A stretch of 64,000 nucleotides of DNA from Alteromonadaceae bacterium (GCA_013216015.1 JABSOI010000003.1:1-64000); one strand, 5' to 3'. Positions 30,601-41,153 are shown, counted from the first letter of the stretch. A program made the numbers and translations. Notes: generated by a model not told the origin, from the sequence alone.

Positions 30601-31996
30601 AATTCATATCAAGGGCTTGGTTAGCTTGTTCTGCCCATAATTTATGTTCATAAATTAGGTTGCTTTCAATTGAGTAATTAAATAATTTTGAATCCTCGGT
30701 ATTAAGCCATAGCGTGTTATCTTGCTCTGCAAGAATGTGTGAAATACCGAATTCAATGTCAAGCTTAATAGTCTTTAATGATTCGTTCGGCAAAATTTGA
30801 TAAAGCTCATTTTTTTCTGTAGAAAACCAGATACTTCCATCTGATGCTTCATTTAACGCTAGTATTAGTTGAGTTGAACCAAGTTTATTTGAAAAACCAC
30901 GGTAGAGTTTTTTTGAAACAGGATTATATTTATTAACACCCCCACCATTAGTTCCAAACCAAAAATTATTTGAACTGTCTCGATGTATATCATAAATCCA
31001 CTTTGTAGGCATGTTAATGGAGGTAATAAGACGAATGGTATTATCAACAAAATTTATACTATTGGTCCCATGCATTGTCCCCAACAGTACAGAAGTTTCA
31101 TCGAACTGCTCAATTGTTCTGACACTATTTGATACAATGCTCGTTGTGCTTTTTGTGTGAAAATGCTGATGGATTTTATAATTTTCAGATATAACATAAG
31201 CACCGTTGTCAGTTGCTAGCCAGTAATTATTGTCGATGAATTTTATATCCAATAACGACTTTGCATTGATGACCAAATTCCATTTGTTTTCAGACTCAAG
31301 AGATACTGCATAAGACATGGCTCTATTGAGCATGTATATGCCATCGTCATAGGTACCTAACCAATAATTGTCTTTATTGTCTTGAAAAATCGTTTTAATT
31401 TGTTTTAATTTGTTGTCGAATCCTGAAATGCGAATACGACGAAAGTTATTGTCTTCAGCTATAAATTCATGCAGACCTTCCTGAGTTGAAATCCATATGA
31501 CCCCATAATTATCCTGATAAATATCCCAGATGAAATTGTCTTTAAGTGAATTGTTGTCATCACTAACATGAAAGTAGTTCTCAAAATGATCTAAAGTTTT
31601 GTTATAACGACTAAGGCCATTACCTGTACCAACCCATAAGGTATTGTCTTTATCTATAAAAACTTCGCGAATGAAATTATCAGGTATTGAATTGACGTTA
31701 GAAACATCATGCCGATAGTGAACAAAACTTTCACCATCGTAACTATTCAGGCCATCTTGTGTGGCAATCCAAATGAAACCGTCATCATCTTCAGCAATAC
31801 TGTATACATAACTTTGTGACAATCCTTCCTTAACCGATAATTGTTCAAACTTTAAAGACAAATCATCAGCTGAAGCATTAAATGACAGTGAAAAAGAAAA
31901 AAGAACTAGACTAGCAATTGAAGCAAAAAATGCTCTATGCACTATTTTTTCAATAGCTAAAGATTGTAAAAACTTTTGAATACCTGAAAAAAACAC
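27584..31996 (-). CDS. Hybrid sensor kinase/response regulator/diguanylate cyclase, C-terminus altered by MITE
   Basis: A 1470-residue signalling protein. Order: signal peptide or anchor (about 1-43), two-component propeller repeats (about 45-690, many DxxGxIWxxT units), a Y_Y_Y domain (about 700-800), one membrane segment (about 805-825), a histidine kinase with His859 in [12 protein letters not shown], an ATPase domain ([24 protein letters not shown]), a receiver domain with the phospho-Asp in [13 protein letters not shown], a coiled coil, and a GGDEF domain with active site RWGGEEF. The GTG start has AAGG at good spacing. The last about 24 residues (from YPSPFKMQ) are encoded by the inserted MITE and replace the final GGDEF helix, so cyclic-di-GMP synthesis may be impaired while the kinase part looks intact. 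The propeller suggests sensing of an extracellular ligand. Confidence 0.9.
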   Translation of the reverse strand: MFFSGIQKFLQSLAIEKIVHRAFFASIASLVLFSFSLSFNASADDLSLKFEQLSVKEGLSQSYVYSIAEDDDGFIWIATQDGLNSYDGESFVHYRHDVSNVNSIPDNFIREVFIDKDNTLWVGTGNGLSRYNKTLDHFENYFHVSDDNNSLKDNFIWDIYQDNYGVIWISTQEGLHEFIAEDNNFRRIRISGFDNKLKQIKTIFQDNKDNYWLGTYDDGIYMLNRAMSYAVSLESENKWNLVINAKSLLDIKFIDNNYWLATDNGAYVISENYKIHQHFHTKSTTSIVSNSVRTIEQFDETSVLLGTMHGTNSINFVDNTIRLITSINMPTKWIYDIHRDSSNNFWFGTNGGGVNKYNPVSKKLYRGFSNKLGSTQLILALNEASDGSIWFSTEKNELYQILPNESLKTIKLDIEFGISHILAEQDNTLWLNTEDSKLFNYSIESNLIYEHKLWAEQANQALDMNLINFDKTIWYIDENGFLASYDTEFQSFERYKPENDIGLTSLQVDEESNIWVTSKDDQLLKFNLSNRSFTNQNISPTNQYKFSLTNIIVITKDWLWLGSQSQGVALINRKDKSVNVFNENNQLANSFVNSILVDDNDMAWLTTNSGISAISPKTQTVKNYGKDFNLTDFEFIVSSSLKSSNNNIYFGSSNGYYRFEPKDILDLTQIIKKPSLTKLLIANTKINVSTSKINYNENQDETSNKIFTLPLHINEIETLKLKYNQSPFSFEFISPNAKYPNLVRYRYKLKGLDTKWIESGKDNKRATYTNIGAGDYIFEVQAYDLHNPTLKKTRSLKIKILPPWWLTNTAIFLYTFALISLVVSYVHGQRKKVLYERSIVRQLKQVDILKDEFLANTSHELRTPLNGIIGLAESLMDGVAGKLPEKANQNLAMVVASGKRLANLVNDILDFSKLKNHDIELYTKPIDLHTMTEVVLALSRPLLGDKEIELVNDVATDFIAAQADENRIQQTLHNLIANAIKFTEHGLITVSAKTKNGWIKVKISDTGMGIPEDRLTTIFESFEQVQGTATRVYGGTGLGLAVSKQLVELHGGVLVVESTLGKGSTFSFTLPVAQEPAMINTSDNSSIARLHLMKDKPAQNSQHLFKDHSQPRDKTNNFRLLLVDDEPVNRQVLSNHLCVQNYQLLEASGGEQALQMIAEQGPFDLILLDIMMPKMSGYEVCEIIRKTHHINDLPVIFLTAKNQLNDMVHSFAIGANDYLSKPVSKQELLTRVETQLKLLDINRNLENKVLERTKQLQHKTEELQHKTQELQTAYSKLEKVSLTDQLTGLKNRHFLINNIENDIALVLRKYYGWNKGKNKDTPQASDLIFFLIDLDHFKQVNDIHGHTAGDAVLIQIKEILEQVFRETDYLVRWGGEEFLVIARFTERKNAPKLAERLRQTVESHDFYIGEYSEGEDNVLKKTCSIGFACYPFSTLKTEALTWTQVIYPSPFKMQVLIRLKNIFTALLNLK

Positions 31997-32123
31997 AAAA
32001 ACAACCTTGTTGTATATAAAAATATTTAAAAGCCCAAATAGGAATGCGCATTATATCATTAGTTAATGCTATTAAAAATGATGGCCGCAGCTAAGTCAAC
32101 CTTTAGCTAGTTTATCAGCTGTT

Positions 32124-34907
32124 TTAGTATTTTCTTTGATAGAATTGCGTTATATCATCGATATTTTTGATGATTTTACCTGATAGGTCGTTATTTATTT
32201 TAAATTCTTGGTTAGGGAAGGAAATTAAAGTTATACGATCTGTTGTCGCCGTTTTTACTAAACATTGTTTTATAAAAAGACTAATGTCACTTAAGGTGAG
32301 TGTCAATATCGCATTAATCAATTCTGTTTTATGGCTAAAAGTATTATCTTTATTGCAAATGGCGGCCCAAAAACGTTGACTTTTAATACGTAAACTTGCA
32401 TCTTTTTCTTGCAGCTGGCTCGCTAATCCTTGTTGAAGATGCTGCCAGTCGTCTTCACTCATTTCCTCAACAAGTTGTTGGCAATTGGTCATAAATTCAT
32501 CTATAGCGGTAACTAATTTGGTTGAATCGGTATGTGGTGACTGTATATAAAATGCTATTCCTGGAAATCGGTTGATGGGTACGAAGCCTACTCCAACAAG
32601 GTAACCGTATTGCTTTTCGGTCCGCATTTCCTGAAAAAACAAGGGGGATAACATTTGGCTGGTCACCATCGTTTTAGCAATAGATTTTACATCTTTGTTC
32701 TGCTGAGGATAATAAAGGACAGTTGCGTGATCATGATCCGGCAGTATGAGTGGAAGTATTAATTCACCTTGATCTTTTATATCTATGACAGGTATTTGAA
32801 TCTTGCTATCGGTATCATATTGGTTAGCGAAAGTTTTTTTAATTTGCAGATTAATGTTTAAAGCATCTTCTTCGCACCAGTTGCCATGTACTAATGCTTC
32901 TATTGATATATCAGTAAATAGTTTTTGGCAGAAATGGTTAAAATTTGAGAATGTTATGTCATCTAAAGCTGCTGCGAGTTTTTCACTACTGGGGTTTTTA
33001 GGTTGCATAACCGAGCTTAAAGTAGAAAAAAGCTGTGAAATTGATTTGCTTTTATCTGCATTGTTCCAATGGAGTATTAATTGAGTTTTACATAATTTAA
33101 AACTTTGCTCATCGCAGTTGTGGCTTTTTAAACTGGGTAAAAGATGAGATAACAAAATGTGTTGTTTTTCACTAAGGCCTGATAATTGTAAGGTCATACC
33201 TCCCTGATGGGGGTATAAATGATAATGAATTCCTGCAAGTTCTGCGTCATAGTGTTCTTCAATGATGGCATCTGTAAATAAATCAATGAATAATCGAGTC
33301 ATCGCTATGTTGGTAATGCTTGCTATTGCATAGGGTGAATCAATATTTATATAAATATATCCTTTAGGTACTTTAAAGGTGCTGTCTTGTTTGAACCATA
33401 ACGAGTAGCCGCCAGATTTTTCCAGTAGTTTAGGCAGGGTGGGTTTTATGGCGATATTTTCAATCTCAAGTACTTTAGGATCAGCAACAATGTAAGGATT
33501 TTTTGCAGGTAGATACAGTTCCTTATGAATAGGGATGCTTTGCCATTTATTTATTAGTTCTTCATTTATTTCTGTAACTTTATAAGGAACACGATACCAA
33601 TAACTGGTTTTGTTGAAGTCATTTTCTTGACTAATGTGAATTATGCGCATGTTTTTTGATGAAAGGTATTTTAACAGTTCGGTTATGCTGTCATTACACA
33701 TGCCTTCCATCGCGTAATCACCAAAAATATAATCTTCAACAGGATAGTGTTGCATGTTTAATACTAACTGAGAAACTGAATCTAATGGCTGCATTTTTTC
33801 ATGGTAGAGAAATGAAAGTTCCGCGATAGCTTTTTTTTCCTGATAATAATGCTCAGGTAAGGGAGATTGTTTTAATAACGAAATATAGCTAAATACAATA
33901 TCTATTATTTCATCAATATGTTTTTCACCATTTTCAGTGAGTGGAATGCTTATGTTGAAGTCTTTAAAATTAGAACCATTAATTCCCGAACCTGCTGATA
34001 ACCCCATTGCCCATTGTTTGTTTTTTAATAATGACAGAATACTGCCAGATCCTTCATGCCCTAATAAATATGCCAGTATAGATTCAGGCTTATGACGATA
34101 ATATTTATCTATGCAAGGCATAGCAAAACTAATGATGAGCTGTTTGTCATTTTTTACTGGTTGTATATGAATCCGTTTTAGTTGGTGTTCTGGTAAATAT
34201 AATGGGGCGGTAATTGGTTCTAAAGCTTTAGTGGCAGGTTTTATAGCTGAAAATTTTTGCTCAGCAAATAATGTCAATTGTTCTAAAGACTGAGGACCTT
34301 CTATTGTTAGCGTCATATAATCGGCACGGTAAAATTTTTCGAAAAAAGCCTTAATTTCACTTTGCATGCTAGTGTTTGGGTGATCAGCTAATGTATCAAT
34401 ATTACCAACTGAGAACTGAGAAAATGGGTGTGTCTGGTTAATTGTTTCTTTATGGACGTCGTAGATACGTCTGATATCGTCTTTAAGCTTTAACTTGAAT
34501 TCAGCATCAATATTTTGCCGCTCTTTATTAACAAATTCTGCTGATAACAAAGGTGCGCTGAAGAATTGCCCAAACCTGTCTAACGCTTCTTCAAAATGGT
34601 TGTGAGGTATGTCAAAAAAGAAGCAGGTATGTTCTGTTGCGGTCCACGCATTGTTAGAACCACCGTATTGACTGATAAATTTTTGATATTCGCTACCGTC
34701 AGGGTATTTTTCTGTTCCTAAAAAAAGCATATGTTCAAGAAAGTGGGCCATGCCTTGGCGTTCTTTAGGATCGCTAAAATGTCCGACATTAACCGCTAAT
34801 GCAGCCGCAGATTTATTACTTTCCTGATTATGAATCAATAACACACGTAAACCGTTTTTCAATGTTACTGCATGATAATCTTTGGGATCATTTGGGCTTT
34901 GTTTCAA
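32124..34907 (-). CDS. Insulinase-family zinc metalloprotease (M16A)
   Basis: A 927-residue M16 peptidase of the pitrilysin/insulin-degrading-enzyme type. The inverted zinc motif is HFLEH in MAHFLEHMLFLGTEKYP, with the distal Glu in the ERQNIDAEF helix. The length fits four M16 domains, with the inactive second half including TEKQYGYLVGVGFVPI. No signal peptide is seen, so it is probably cytoplasmic, unlike E. coli PtrA. The start is TTG, well supported by AGGAGA six bases upstream. It degrades peptides in related organisms; the substrate here is unknown. It stands alone, 128 bases upstream of the hybrid kinase gene on the same strand. Confidence 0.92.
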   Translation of the reverse strand: MKQSPNDPKDYHAVTLKNGLRVLLIHNQESNKSAAALAVNVGHFSDPKERQGMAHFLEHMLFLGTEKYPDGSEYQKFISQYGGSNNAWTATEHTCFFFDIPHNHFEEALDRFGQFFSAPLLSAEFVNKERQNIDAEFKLKLKDDIRRIYDVHKETINQTHPFSQFSVGNIDTLADHPNTSMQSEIKAFFEKFYRADYMTLTIEGPQSLEQLTLFAEQKFSAIKPATKALEPITAPLYLPEHQLKRIHIQPVKNDKQLIISFAMPCIDKYYRHKPESILAYLLGHEGSGSILSLLKNKQWAMGLSAGSGINGSNFKDFNISIPLTENGEKHIDEIIDIVFSYISLLKQSPLPEHYYQEKKAIAELSFLYHEKMQPLDSVSQLVLNMQHYPVEDYIFGDYAMEGMCNDSITELLKYLSSKNMRIIHISQENDFNKTSYWYRVPYKVTEINEELINKWQSIPIHKELYLPAKNPYIVADPKVLEIENIAIKPTLPKLLEKSGGYSLWFKQDSTFKVPKGYIYINIDSPYAIASITNIAMTRLFIDLFTDAIIEEHYDAELAGIHYHLYPHQGGMTLQLSGLSEKQHILLSHLLPSLKSHNCDEQSFKLCKTQLILHWNNADKSKSISQLFSTLSSVMQPKNPSSEKLAAALDDITFSNFNHFCQKLFTDISIEALVHGNWCEEDALNINLQIKKTFANQYDTDSKIQIPVIDIKDQGELILPLILPDHDHATVLYYPQQNKDVKSIAKTMVTSQMLSPLFFQEMRTEKQYGYLVGVGFVPINRFPGIAFYIQSPHTDSTKLVTAIDEFMTNCQQLVEEMSEDDWQHLQQGLASQLQEKDASLRIKSQRFWAAICNKDNTFSHKTELINAILTLTLSDISLFIKQCLVKTATTDRITLISFPNQEFKINNDLSGKIIKNIDDITQFYQRKY

Positions 34908-35199
34908 AACCGATCTCCTGACATTTAGTTAGATTATAAAAACTGTTGAAAAGTTTATGACGACAATCTGTACGGGGATGACATTCAAAAAATAAATTAT
35001 AAGTACAAGTATATAACAATATTGATATTACATTACCTCAGAGGGTAATAAATATATAGAAATATTTGTTACTGCTCTAATTTATTGAGTGTAACTGTTA
35101 CAGTTTATTGTTTAATAATATACTATATTCGAAAATTTCGTCTTTTGTGTATACTGAATAATATCGATATACATAATTGAATATATAGAAAAACTCTTT

Positions 35200-35688
35200 A
35201 TGCAACTTTTTATTATGCGTCATGGTCATGCAAGCCCCTACGGTCTTTCAGATGATGAGCGGGAACTAACGGAACAAGGAAAGCTTGAAGTGCTTTCCAT
35301 GGCTAAATATTTACAAGGTAAAAATGTGTGCTTTGATCAGGTTTTGGTCAGCCCATTTAAAAGAGCTCAACAGACTGCAAAGATATTGGCGAATACATCT
35401 GAAAGGTCTTTTCCCATCAAGACGGTTGATTTTATTACCCCTTCGGGTTCTCCAAGCAATGTTCATGATTATATTGATGGCTTAACTCTTGGCACACAGG
35501 GCGAAAAAATTAATCAATTATTAATTGTTTCTCATATGCCATTAGTGAGTTATTTGGTTGCAGAATTAACGGGCGGATTGCAATCACCTATTTTTCAAAC
35601 CGCAGGTATTGCTGAAATTATTTATGATGTAAAGCTTATGACAGGGCAATTAACCAGTTTAATTTCACCTGGTGGACATGTTAGTTAG
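35200..35688 (+). CDS. sixA: Phosphohistidine phosphatase SixA
   Basis: A histidine-phosphatase family protein of 162 residues that removes phosphate from phosphohistidine, for example on phosphotransferase system or HPt proteins. The RHG motif (MRHGHAS, His8) is the catalytic site, and the second His lies in IVSHMPLVSYL. The length is typical for SixA. The TAG stop codon is formed by the first three bases of a MITE (35686-35787), so the original C-terminus may have been slightly different. smrB is convergent on the other side of that element. Confidence 0.92.
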   Translation: MQLFIMRHGHASPYGLSDDERELTEQGKLEVLSMAKYLQGKNVCFDQVLVSPFKRAQQTAKILANTSERSFPIKTVDFITPSGSPSNVHDYIDGLTLGTQGEKINQLLIVSHMPLVSYLVAELTGGLQSPIFQTAGIAEIIYDVKLMTGQLTSLISPGGHVS

Positions 35689-35787
35689 TGCCCATCCATA
35701 AACGAATGTCTATTGCGGTCGTCCCACTGGCACAATATAAACACCATTGAATCGTCCTCGATAAGTCGCTGTTTCTGGACGACACTA
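35686..35787. mobile_element. 102-bp family-B MITE between sixA and smrB
   Basis: The ends are TAGTGCCCATCCATAAAC (35686-35703) and an inverted copy with a few mismatches, GTTTCTGGACGACACTA (35771-35787). The first TAG is the sixA stop and the last CTA, read on the minus strand, is the smrB stop. The interior matches the reverse complement of the outer parts of the longer copy at 39987-40149 (for example CAGTGGGACG and ATAGACAT). Flanking GTTAG and ATTAG could be a degenerate target duplication. Confidence 0.8.
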
Positions 35788-36327
35788 ATTAGTCTTATAT
35801 TTATCTTTTAATTCGATTAAAACTAATAATGCGCCATTGCCACCCCATTCTAATGGCGCTTGATGAAACGCCATTACGTCAGGGTGTTGTACCAACCAAT
35901 GAGGTACTTTGGTTTTAAGTATTCTTGATCCAAGCCCGTGTACAATGCAAACACATTGAGCATGCTCTTTTTGGCATGCATAAAGTAAAGCTGCAATTTC
36001 AAGTTTTGCTTGTATTTGATCTAGCCCGTGAAGGTCTAAAATTAAATCTGGCACATATTGACCACGGCGTAAGTTTTTGGCTTCAAAACTATCAACTCCT
36101 TCTCTGACATATTTCATCGGACCTTTAGAGTTTAGATTTGGCTCAAATTCATCAGAAAAATGGAATTGGGCATGCTGTTTGGCCTTTTTTTGACTCTGTA
36201 GTGAGGTTTTCTGCTTGATGGTTCTTTTTTCTGGGTGTATTGTGTCCTGCACAATAGGTTTTGTCTTACCTATAGCATTTTTGAAAAGCTGTTTTTCTTG
36301 TGGCGTAAGGCCGTCTTTAAATTTCAT
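35785..36327 (-). CDS. smrB: Ribosome rescue endonuclease SmrB
   Basis: SmrB cuts mRNA at collided ribosomes so that stalled complexes can be rescued. The 180-residue protein has a charged N-terminal extension (about 1-90) and a C-terminal Smr domain with LILDLHGLDQIQAKLEIAALL and CVCIVHGLGSRILKTKVPHWL, then HQAPLEWGGNGALLVLIELK. Length and layout match SmrB (formerly YfcN) rather than SmrA. Its location divergent from prmB is conserved in gammaproteobacteria. The stop codon is supplied by the end of the neighbouring MITE. Confidence 0.92.
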   Translation of the reverse strand: MKFKDGLTPQEKQLFKNAIGKTKPIVQDTIHPEKRTIKQKTSLQSQKKAKQHAQFHFSDEFEPNLNSKGPMKYVREGVDSFEAKNLRRGQYVPDLILDLHGLDQIQAKLEIAALLYACQKEHAQCVCIVHGLGSRILKTKVPHWLVQHPDVMAFHQAPLEWGGNGALLVLIELKDKYKTN

Positions 36328-36412
36328 CGCTGAAGTTTAAAGCATTTTTCATGATTAACAAAACAAAATAATTAATCCAATGGGTATTGGTTTGTCAAAT
36401 ATAGGAAATCGA

Positions 36413-37354
36413 ATGAGCACCATTAATTATGATGATGTTAGTGCAGAATTACACACCATATGTGATTATTTACGCTTTGCCACCAGCCAGTTTAATCAGG
36501 CTGATCTTTATTTTGGTCATGGTACTGATAACGCATGGGATGAATCAATTAGTCTGATTATGTTCGCTTTAAACTTACCTGAGGAATTAACTCCACAGGT
36601 AATGGCGTGCCGGTTAATTAAGGAAGAAAAACAAAAGGTATTACGTTTTATTGAGCAGCGCATTGTTGAAGAAATGCCTGCTGCCTATATAACCAATCAG
36701 GCTAAATTTGCGAACTTACCTTTTTATGTTGACGAACGGGTGTTAGTGCCACGTTCACCCATTGCCCAATTAATAGAGCAACGGTTTTCTCCTTTTTTGG
36801 ATGAACAGTTAGCTACAATTAGAAATAATGATATTTATACCCCGTTACGCATTTTAGATTTATGTACCGGTAGTGGCTGCATAGCTATTGCTTGCGCTAC
36901 ATACCTGCCAGAAGCTGAGGTTGATGCGTTAGATCTTTCGCTTGATGCACTTGATGTAGCGCAAATCAATATTGAGAGTCATGGTTTAATAGAACAAGTT
37001 ATTCCAATTCAATCTGATGTATTTTCGGGTGTTCCAGGGCAAACTTATGATTTAATAGTGACTAATCCTCCTTACGTTGATCAGGAAGATGTTGATTCTT
37101 TACCCGTTGAGTATACCCACGAGCCTGAAATGGGCTTAGGTAGTGGTGAAGATGGTTTGGATATTGTACGTAAAATTCTTGCACAAGGTGCTGAACATTT
37201 GAATGAGCACGGGATTTTAATTTGTGAAGTAGGTAATTCGCAAATACATCTAGAAGCTTGTTTTCCAGAAGTTCCGTTTAACTGGTTAAGTTTTGAACGT
37301 GGTGGGCACGGGGTTTTTATGTTAACTAAAGCCCAGTTAGAACAATTTTTTTAG
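36413..37354 (+). CDS. prmB: 50S ribosomal protein L3 N5-glutamine methyltransferase
   Basis: PrmB uses S-adenosylmethionine to methylate a Gln of ribosomal protein L3. The protein has the SAM motif LDLCTGSGCIAIACA and the catalytic NPPY in LIVTNPPYVDQEDV, which binds the Gln substrate. I take the ATG at 36413 (MSTINYDDVSAEL), with GGA six bases upstream, giving 313 residues against 310 in E. coli; the earlier in-frame start at 36380 lacks a ribosome-binding site. aroC follows 89 bases later, as in related genomes. Confidence 0.94.
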   Translation: MSTINYDDVSAELHTICDYLRFATSQFNQADLYFGHGTDNAWDESISLIMFALNLPEELTPQVMACRLIKEEKQKVLRFIEQRIVEEMPAAYITNQAKFANLPFYVDERVLVPRSPIAQLIEQRFSPFLDEQLATIRNNDIYTPLRILDLCTGSGCIAIACATYLPEAEVDALDLSLDALDVAQINIESHGLIEQVIPIQSDVFSGVPGQTYDLIVTNPPYVDQEDVDSLPVEYTHEPEMGLGSGEDGLDIVRKILAQGAEHLNEHGILICEVGNSQIHLEACFPEVPFNWLSFERGGHGVFMLTKAQLEQFF

Positions 37355-37443
37355 TGCTCAAAATTAACTTAGGAACAAGTTTTTTTGAGTATAACAATAC
37401 TTTTTATTTTTTGAAAATATAACTCACAGGTAAACGATTCATC

Positions 37444-38535
37444 ATGTCAGGTAATACATTTGGAAAATTATTTACAGTAACAACTTTCGGTGAAAGCCAT
37501 GGGTTAGGATTAGGTGCGGTAATTGATGGTTGTCCACCCGGTATTGAATTATCAGAGGTTGATTTACAGCAAGATTTAGACCGCCGCAAACCAGGAACCT
37601 CCCGTTATACAACCGCCCGTCGCGAAGCGGATCAAGTTAAAATTATTTCTGGTGTTTTCGAAGGAAAAACAACGGGTACACCTATAGGTTTAATGATTGA
37701 AAATACCGATCAACGGTCAAAAGATTATGGCAATATCGCACAATCGTTCAGACCAGGACATGCTGATTACACTTATTGGCAAAAGTATGGCATTCGGGAC
37801 TACCGAGGCGGAGGGCGTTCTTCGGCTAGGGAAACAGCTATGCGTGTGGCTGCTGGCGCTGTTGCTAAAAAGTTTTTATCAAATAAATTTGGTATCACGA
37901 TCAAAGGTTGCGTGACTCAGATAGGAGAAGTGAAAGCAGAGCAATTTGACTGGGATATTATTGAACAAAACCCATTCTTTTTTCCCGATGGTAATAAATT
38001 GGAGCAACTTGATCAGCTACTTCGAGATGTGATTAAAGCTAAAGATTCAATTGGTGCAAAAATAATGGTTGTCGCTGATAATGTACCCGTCGGATTAGGT
38101 GAGCCTATTTTTGATCGTTTAGATGCTGAAATTGCCCACGGGTTGATGAGTATAAATGCCGTTAAAGGCGTTGAAATTGGTGACGGTTTTGCAGTGGTTA
38201 ATCAAAAGGGCTCAGAACATCGTGATGAATTAACACCACAAGGTTTTGCCAGCAATCATGCTGGTGGTATTTTAGGTGGGATTTCTTCGGGGCAACCTAT
38301 TGTGGCACATTTAGCGTTGAAACCAACATCCAGCATAGGTGTGAGCGGAAAAACGGTTGATTTGGAAGGGAATGCTACCGATATTATTACCAAAGGCCGA
38401 CACGATCCTTGTGTTGGTATACGAGCGGTTCCTATTGCTGAGGCAATGTTAGCATTAACTTTAATGGATCATTATTTACGTCATCGAGCTCAAAATGCTG
38501 ATGTGATCTGTAGTACACCTGATATATCTGCTTAA
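37444..38535 (+). CDS. aroC: Chorismate synthase
   Basis: AroC converts 5-enolpyruvylshikimate-3-phosphate to chorismate with reduced FMN, the last step of the shikimate pathway. The 363-residue protein shows the three family signatures: [18 protein letters not shown] at the N-terminus, [20 protein letters not shown] in the middle and [19 protein letters not shown] near the C-terminus. Start ATG at 37444, with AGG upstream. Probably cotranscribed with prmB. Confidence 0.98.
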   Translation: MSGNTFGKLFTVTTFGESHGLGLGAVIDGCPPGIELSEVDLQQDLDRRKPGTSRYTTARREADQVKIISGVFEGKTTGTPIGLMIENTDQRSKDYGNIAQSFRPGHADYTYWQKYGIRDYRGGGRSSARETAMRVAAGAVAKKFLSNKFGITIKGCVTQIGEVKAEQFDWDIIEQNPFFFPDGNKLEQLDQLLRDVIKAKDSIGAKIMVVADNVPVGLGEPIFDRLDAEIAHGLMSINAVKGVEIGDGFAVVNQKGSEHRDELTPQGFASNHAGGILGGISSGQPIVAHLALKPTSSIGVSGKTVDLEGNATDIITKGRHDPCVGIRAVPIAEAMLALTLMDHYLRHRAQNADVICSTPDISA

Positions 38536-38552
38536 CAGAACTTTTTCTTGAA

Positions 38553-38578
38553 TAGTGTCCGTTTCAGGATGGACACTA
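38553..38578. repeat. Remnant of a family-B MITE (26 bp)
   Basis: TAGTGTCC (38553-38560) and GGACACTA (38571-38578) are perfect inverted ends joined by only ten bases. The right part, GTTTCAGGATGGACACTA, matches the right end of the complete copies at 35686 and 39987. It looks like a copy that lost its interior, or a solo end. Confidence 0.65.
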
Positions 38579-38626
38579 GAGGAAAATTGTGGAAGTATGC
38601 GCCACAAAGCTCCTCAGCTTGTTTCG

Positions 38627-39799
38627 ATGGATTTTAAAATTATGTTTTCCAGGTTATTTGTACGGCTTTCTTCTACTTATTTTTGGTACTTTAGTGTTAT
38701 AGGTTTAGTTACGCCTTTTCTGGCGGTCTTTCTGGACGACAAAGGATTCACTTCGTTGGCAATTGGTGAAATTATTGCCATAGTTACCGCGACAAGAATA
38801 ATTGGTCCGGCTTTATGGGCAGTTATTGCTGATAAAACAGGTAAGCAACTTTCTATTATTCGCTTAGGTTCTTTATTGGCGTGTCTTTCTTTTTCATTGC
38901 TTTTTGTTAGTAATAGTTATTGGCCAATAACATTTAGTTTAGCGTTATTCACTCTTTTCTGGACGGCAGTTTTGCCTCAATTAGAGGTGATGACCCTTAA
39001 CTCTATTCGTCGAAGTGCAAAAATTTATTCTCGAATCAGGCTATGGGGAAGCCTAGGTTTTATTGCTTTAGCTGTTGTTGGTGGAGAAGTGATGATCCGT
39101 TTTTCATCTCAAGCATTTACCTACTTAGGTTTGACTATTTTACTTGCTTTATATGGTTCAACTTTATTATTGAAACAACCTAAAATACATCTATCTCAAA
39201 CTAAAAGTAAAGTATCAATTCTCGCTAAGATAACGGATAAAGCTTTTGTGGTGTTTTTCTTTTCCGGCATGTTATTGCAAGCTAGTTTTGGACCATATTA
39301 TGGTTTTTTTGCTTTGTATCTGCGTGACTTAACTTATCCAGGTTATGCGGTTGGATTACTTATTTCAATAGGCGTTGTTGCTGAAATAGGTATTTTTATT
39401 TACGCTGGCATTTTATATAAATATTTTAGTATTAAAACTTTATTGATTTTTAGTATTTTTATCACTGGCATACGTTGGTATTTAGTAGGTCAGTTCGGAC
39501 ATTATGCTTGGTTATTAGCTATAAGTCAGTTGTTTCACGCAGCAAGTTTTGGCTTGTATCATGGTGCGTCCATTCAGTTTATTCAACAGCATTTTGATCC
39601 CAACCAGCAAAGTAGAGGGCAAGCCGTATATATTGGTGGTGTTTTTGGTTTGGGAGGAGCTATAGGAGCATACGTAGCAGGAGCTTTGTGGCTTGATGGT
39701 GCCGGTGCGCAATTAGCGTATAACGTAGCGGCTGCCACAGCATGTTTAGGTGCTTTTATTGCTTTGTTTTTACCGAAAAACGTTAAGTTTGTAAAGTGA
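38627..39799 (+). CDS. MFS transporter, HcaT/nucleoside-symporter-like
   Basis: A major facilitator superfamily protein with about 12 membrane segments. It resembles the MFS_1-like group that includes HcaT (YFSVIGLVTPFLAVFLDDKGFTSLAIGEI, ALWAVIADKTGKQ after helix 2-3, LWGSLGFIALAVVGG). The frame is open further upstream to a GTG at 38555, but that lies in the MITE remnant and the residues in between do not look like a transporter; the ATG at 38627 (MDFKIMFSRLF) or 38642 is more likely. No strong ribosome-binding site decides between them. The substrate is unknown; its place after aroC is seen in related genomes but gives no clue. Confidence 0.8.
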   Translation: MDFKIMFSRLFVRLSSTYFWYFSVIGLVTPFLAVFLDDKGFTSLAIGEIIAIVTATRIIGPALWAVIADKTGKQLSIIRLGSLLACLSFSLLFVSNSYWPITFSLALFTLFWTAVLPQLEVMTLNSIRRSAKIYSRIRLWGSLGFIALAVVGGEVMIRFSSQAFTYLGLTILLALYGSTLLLKQPKIHLSQTKSKVSILAKITDKAFVVFFFSGMLLQASFGPYYGFFALYLRDLTYPGYAVGLLISIGVVAEIGIFIYAGILYKYFSIKTLLIFSIFITGIRWYLVGQFGHYAWLLAISQLFHAASFGLYHGASIQFIQQHFDPNQQSRGQAVYIGGVFGLGGAIGAYVAGALWLDGAGAQLAYNVAAATACLGAFIALFLPKNVKFVK

Positions 39800-39986
39800 A
39801 TTGAATAGTCGGTTCGTTAAAAAATAGTAATAGATGTTTTATTTGGTCAATTAAATATATTTACTTTATATTAATTTGAAAACTCTCAATATTTTGATTT
39901 AAATCATATTTTGTAAGTTTAATACTACAGTTTCATTGGTTATATTTAATATAAGCGAGAACAGTTTATGTACTGTTTTTGCGGAT

Positions 39987-40149
39987 TAGTGTCCATCTCG
40001 AAACGGGGTCGTAGCGAGGGTGATCCAATGGCACGAGATGTGCTCTACAAGATATAGGCGTTTAGTCATTCTAAATAACTATATCTTGTGGTGCACAGAT
40101 CGTGTCAGTGGGACGTCACCAGTAGACATCTGTTTCTGGATGGGCACTA
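39987..40149. mobile_element. 163-bp family-B MITE upstream of aroC-side and lipA-side genes
   Basis: Ends TAGTGTCCATCTCGAAAC and GTTTCTGGATGGGCACTA are inverted repeats with few mismatches. The interior has an additional palindrome, CTACAAGATATAG with CTATATCTTGTGG, that is absent from the shorter copy at 35686. The element lies between the convergent MFS gene and lipA; the surrounding 39800-40184 holds no gene. Confidence 0.8.
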
Positions 40150-40184
40150 GGCTAATATTTAATTGTTGAGATATGTTACAGGGC

Positions 40185-41153
40185 TTACTTAACTTCTTCC
40201 CCAGCCTCTTGTTTGTCGGCATGGTAACTTGAGCGTACTAATGGACCACAGGCCGCATGGTGAAATCCCATTTGGTATGCTTCACGTTTAAACATCTCAA
40301 AGTCATCTGGGTGAACGTAACGCTCAACAGGAAGGTGATGTTTACTTGGTTGCAGATATTGTCCTATAGTCAACATAGTTACCCCGTGAGCACGTAGATC
40401 TCGCATCACTTGAAGTATTTCTTCATTAGTTTCACCTAAACCAACCATTAAACCTGATTTAGTGGTTACCTCTGGGTTTGCTTCGCCGAATTTTTTCAAT
40501 AAGTCCAATGACCATTGATAATTAGCGCCAGGGCGTGCCTTAGTATATAAACGTGGTGCGGTTTCTAAATTGTGGTTTAAAACGTGTGGAGGATTCTTAT
40601 TTAAAATCTCTAACGCTGTATCCAAACGACCACGAAAATCAGGTACAAGAATTTCTACTTTGGTATGTGGGGCGTGTTCAGCAATTTCTGTTACGCAATC
40701 GGCAAATTGTTGTGCGCCGCCGTCACGTAAATCATCTCGATCAACAGAAGTGATCACTACATATTGTAACTGCATATCTTTTAACGTTATGGCCAATTTT
40801 TTTGGCTCTTCCCGATCAACGGGTAAGGGACGTCCATGACCCACATCACAAAATGGGCATCGACGTGTGCAAATGTCACCCAATATCATGAAGGTAGCGG
40901 TACCATTATTAAAACATTCTGATAAATTTGGGCAAGAAGCTTCTTCACACACTGAATGTAAATTGTGTTTTCTCAACGCTGATTTTATGCTGTCAATTTT
41001 TTCGGTGGATTTTGGTAATTTAATACGTAACCAATTAGGTTTACGTAGCATAGTTTCACGTTCAGAAGTGACCACTTTAATTGGAATATGTGCCATTTTT
41101 TCGGCATCACGCATTTTTGTGCCGGGAGCTACACGAGTGGTTTTTGTCGTCAT
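40185..41153 (-). CDS. lipA: Lipoyl synthase
   Basis: Radical SAM enzyme that inserts two sulfur atoms into protein-bound octanoyl groups to make lipoyl cofactors. The 322-residue protein has both iron-sulfur cluster sites: [12 protein letters not shown] (auxiliary cluster) and [10 protein letters not shown] (radical SAM CxxxCxxC). The C-terminal Ser ligand is in [13 protein letters not shown]. The start overlaps the last base of the lipB stop, so the two lipoylation genes are coupled. Confidence 0.98.
   Translation of the reverse strand: MTTKTTRVAPGTKMRDAEKMAHIPIKVVTSERETMLRKPNWLRIKLPKSTEKIDSIKSALRKHNLHSVCEEASCPNLSECFNNGTATFMILGDICTRRCPFCDVGHGRPLPVDREEPKKLAITLKDMQLQYVVITSVDRDDLRDGGAQQFADCVTEIAEHAPHTKVEILVPDFRGRLDTALEILNKNPPHVLNHNLETAPRLYTKARPGANYQWSLDLLKKFGEANPEVTTKSGLMVGLGETNEEILQVMRDLRAHGVTMLTIGQYLQPSKHHLPVERYVHPDDFEMFKREAYQMGFHHAACGPLVRSSYHADKQEAGEEVK

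Noticed and set aside
38555-38626. N-terminal extension of the MFS transporter from a GTG
   Set aside because: The GTG lies in a MITE remnant and the added residues do not resemble a transporter N-terminus.
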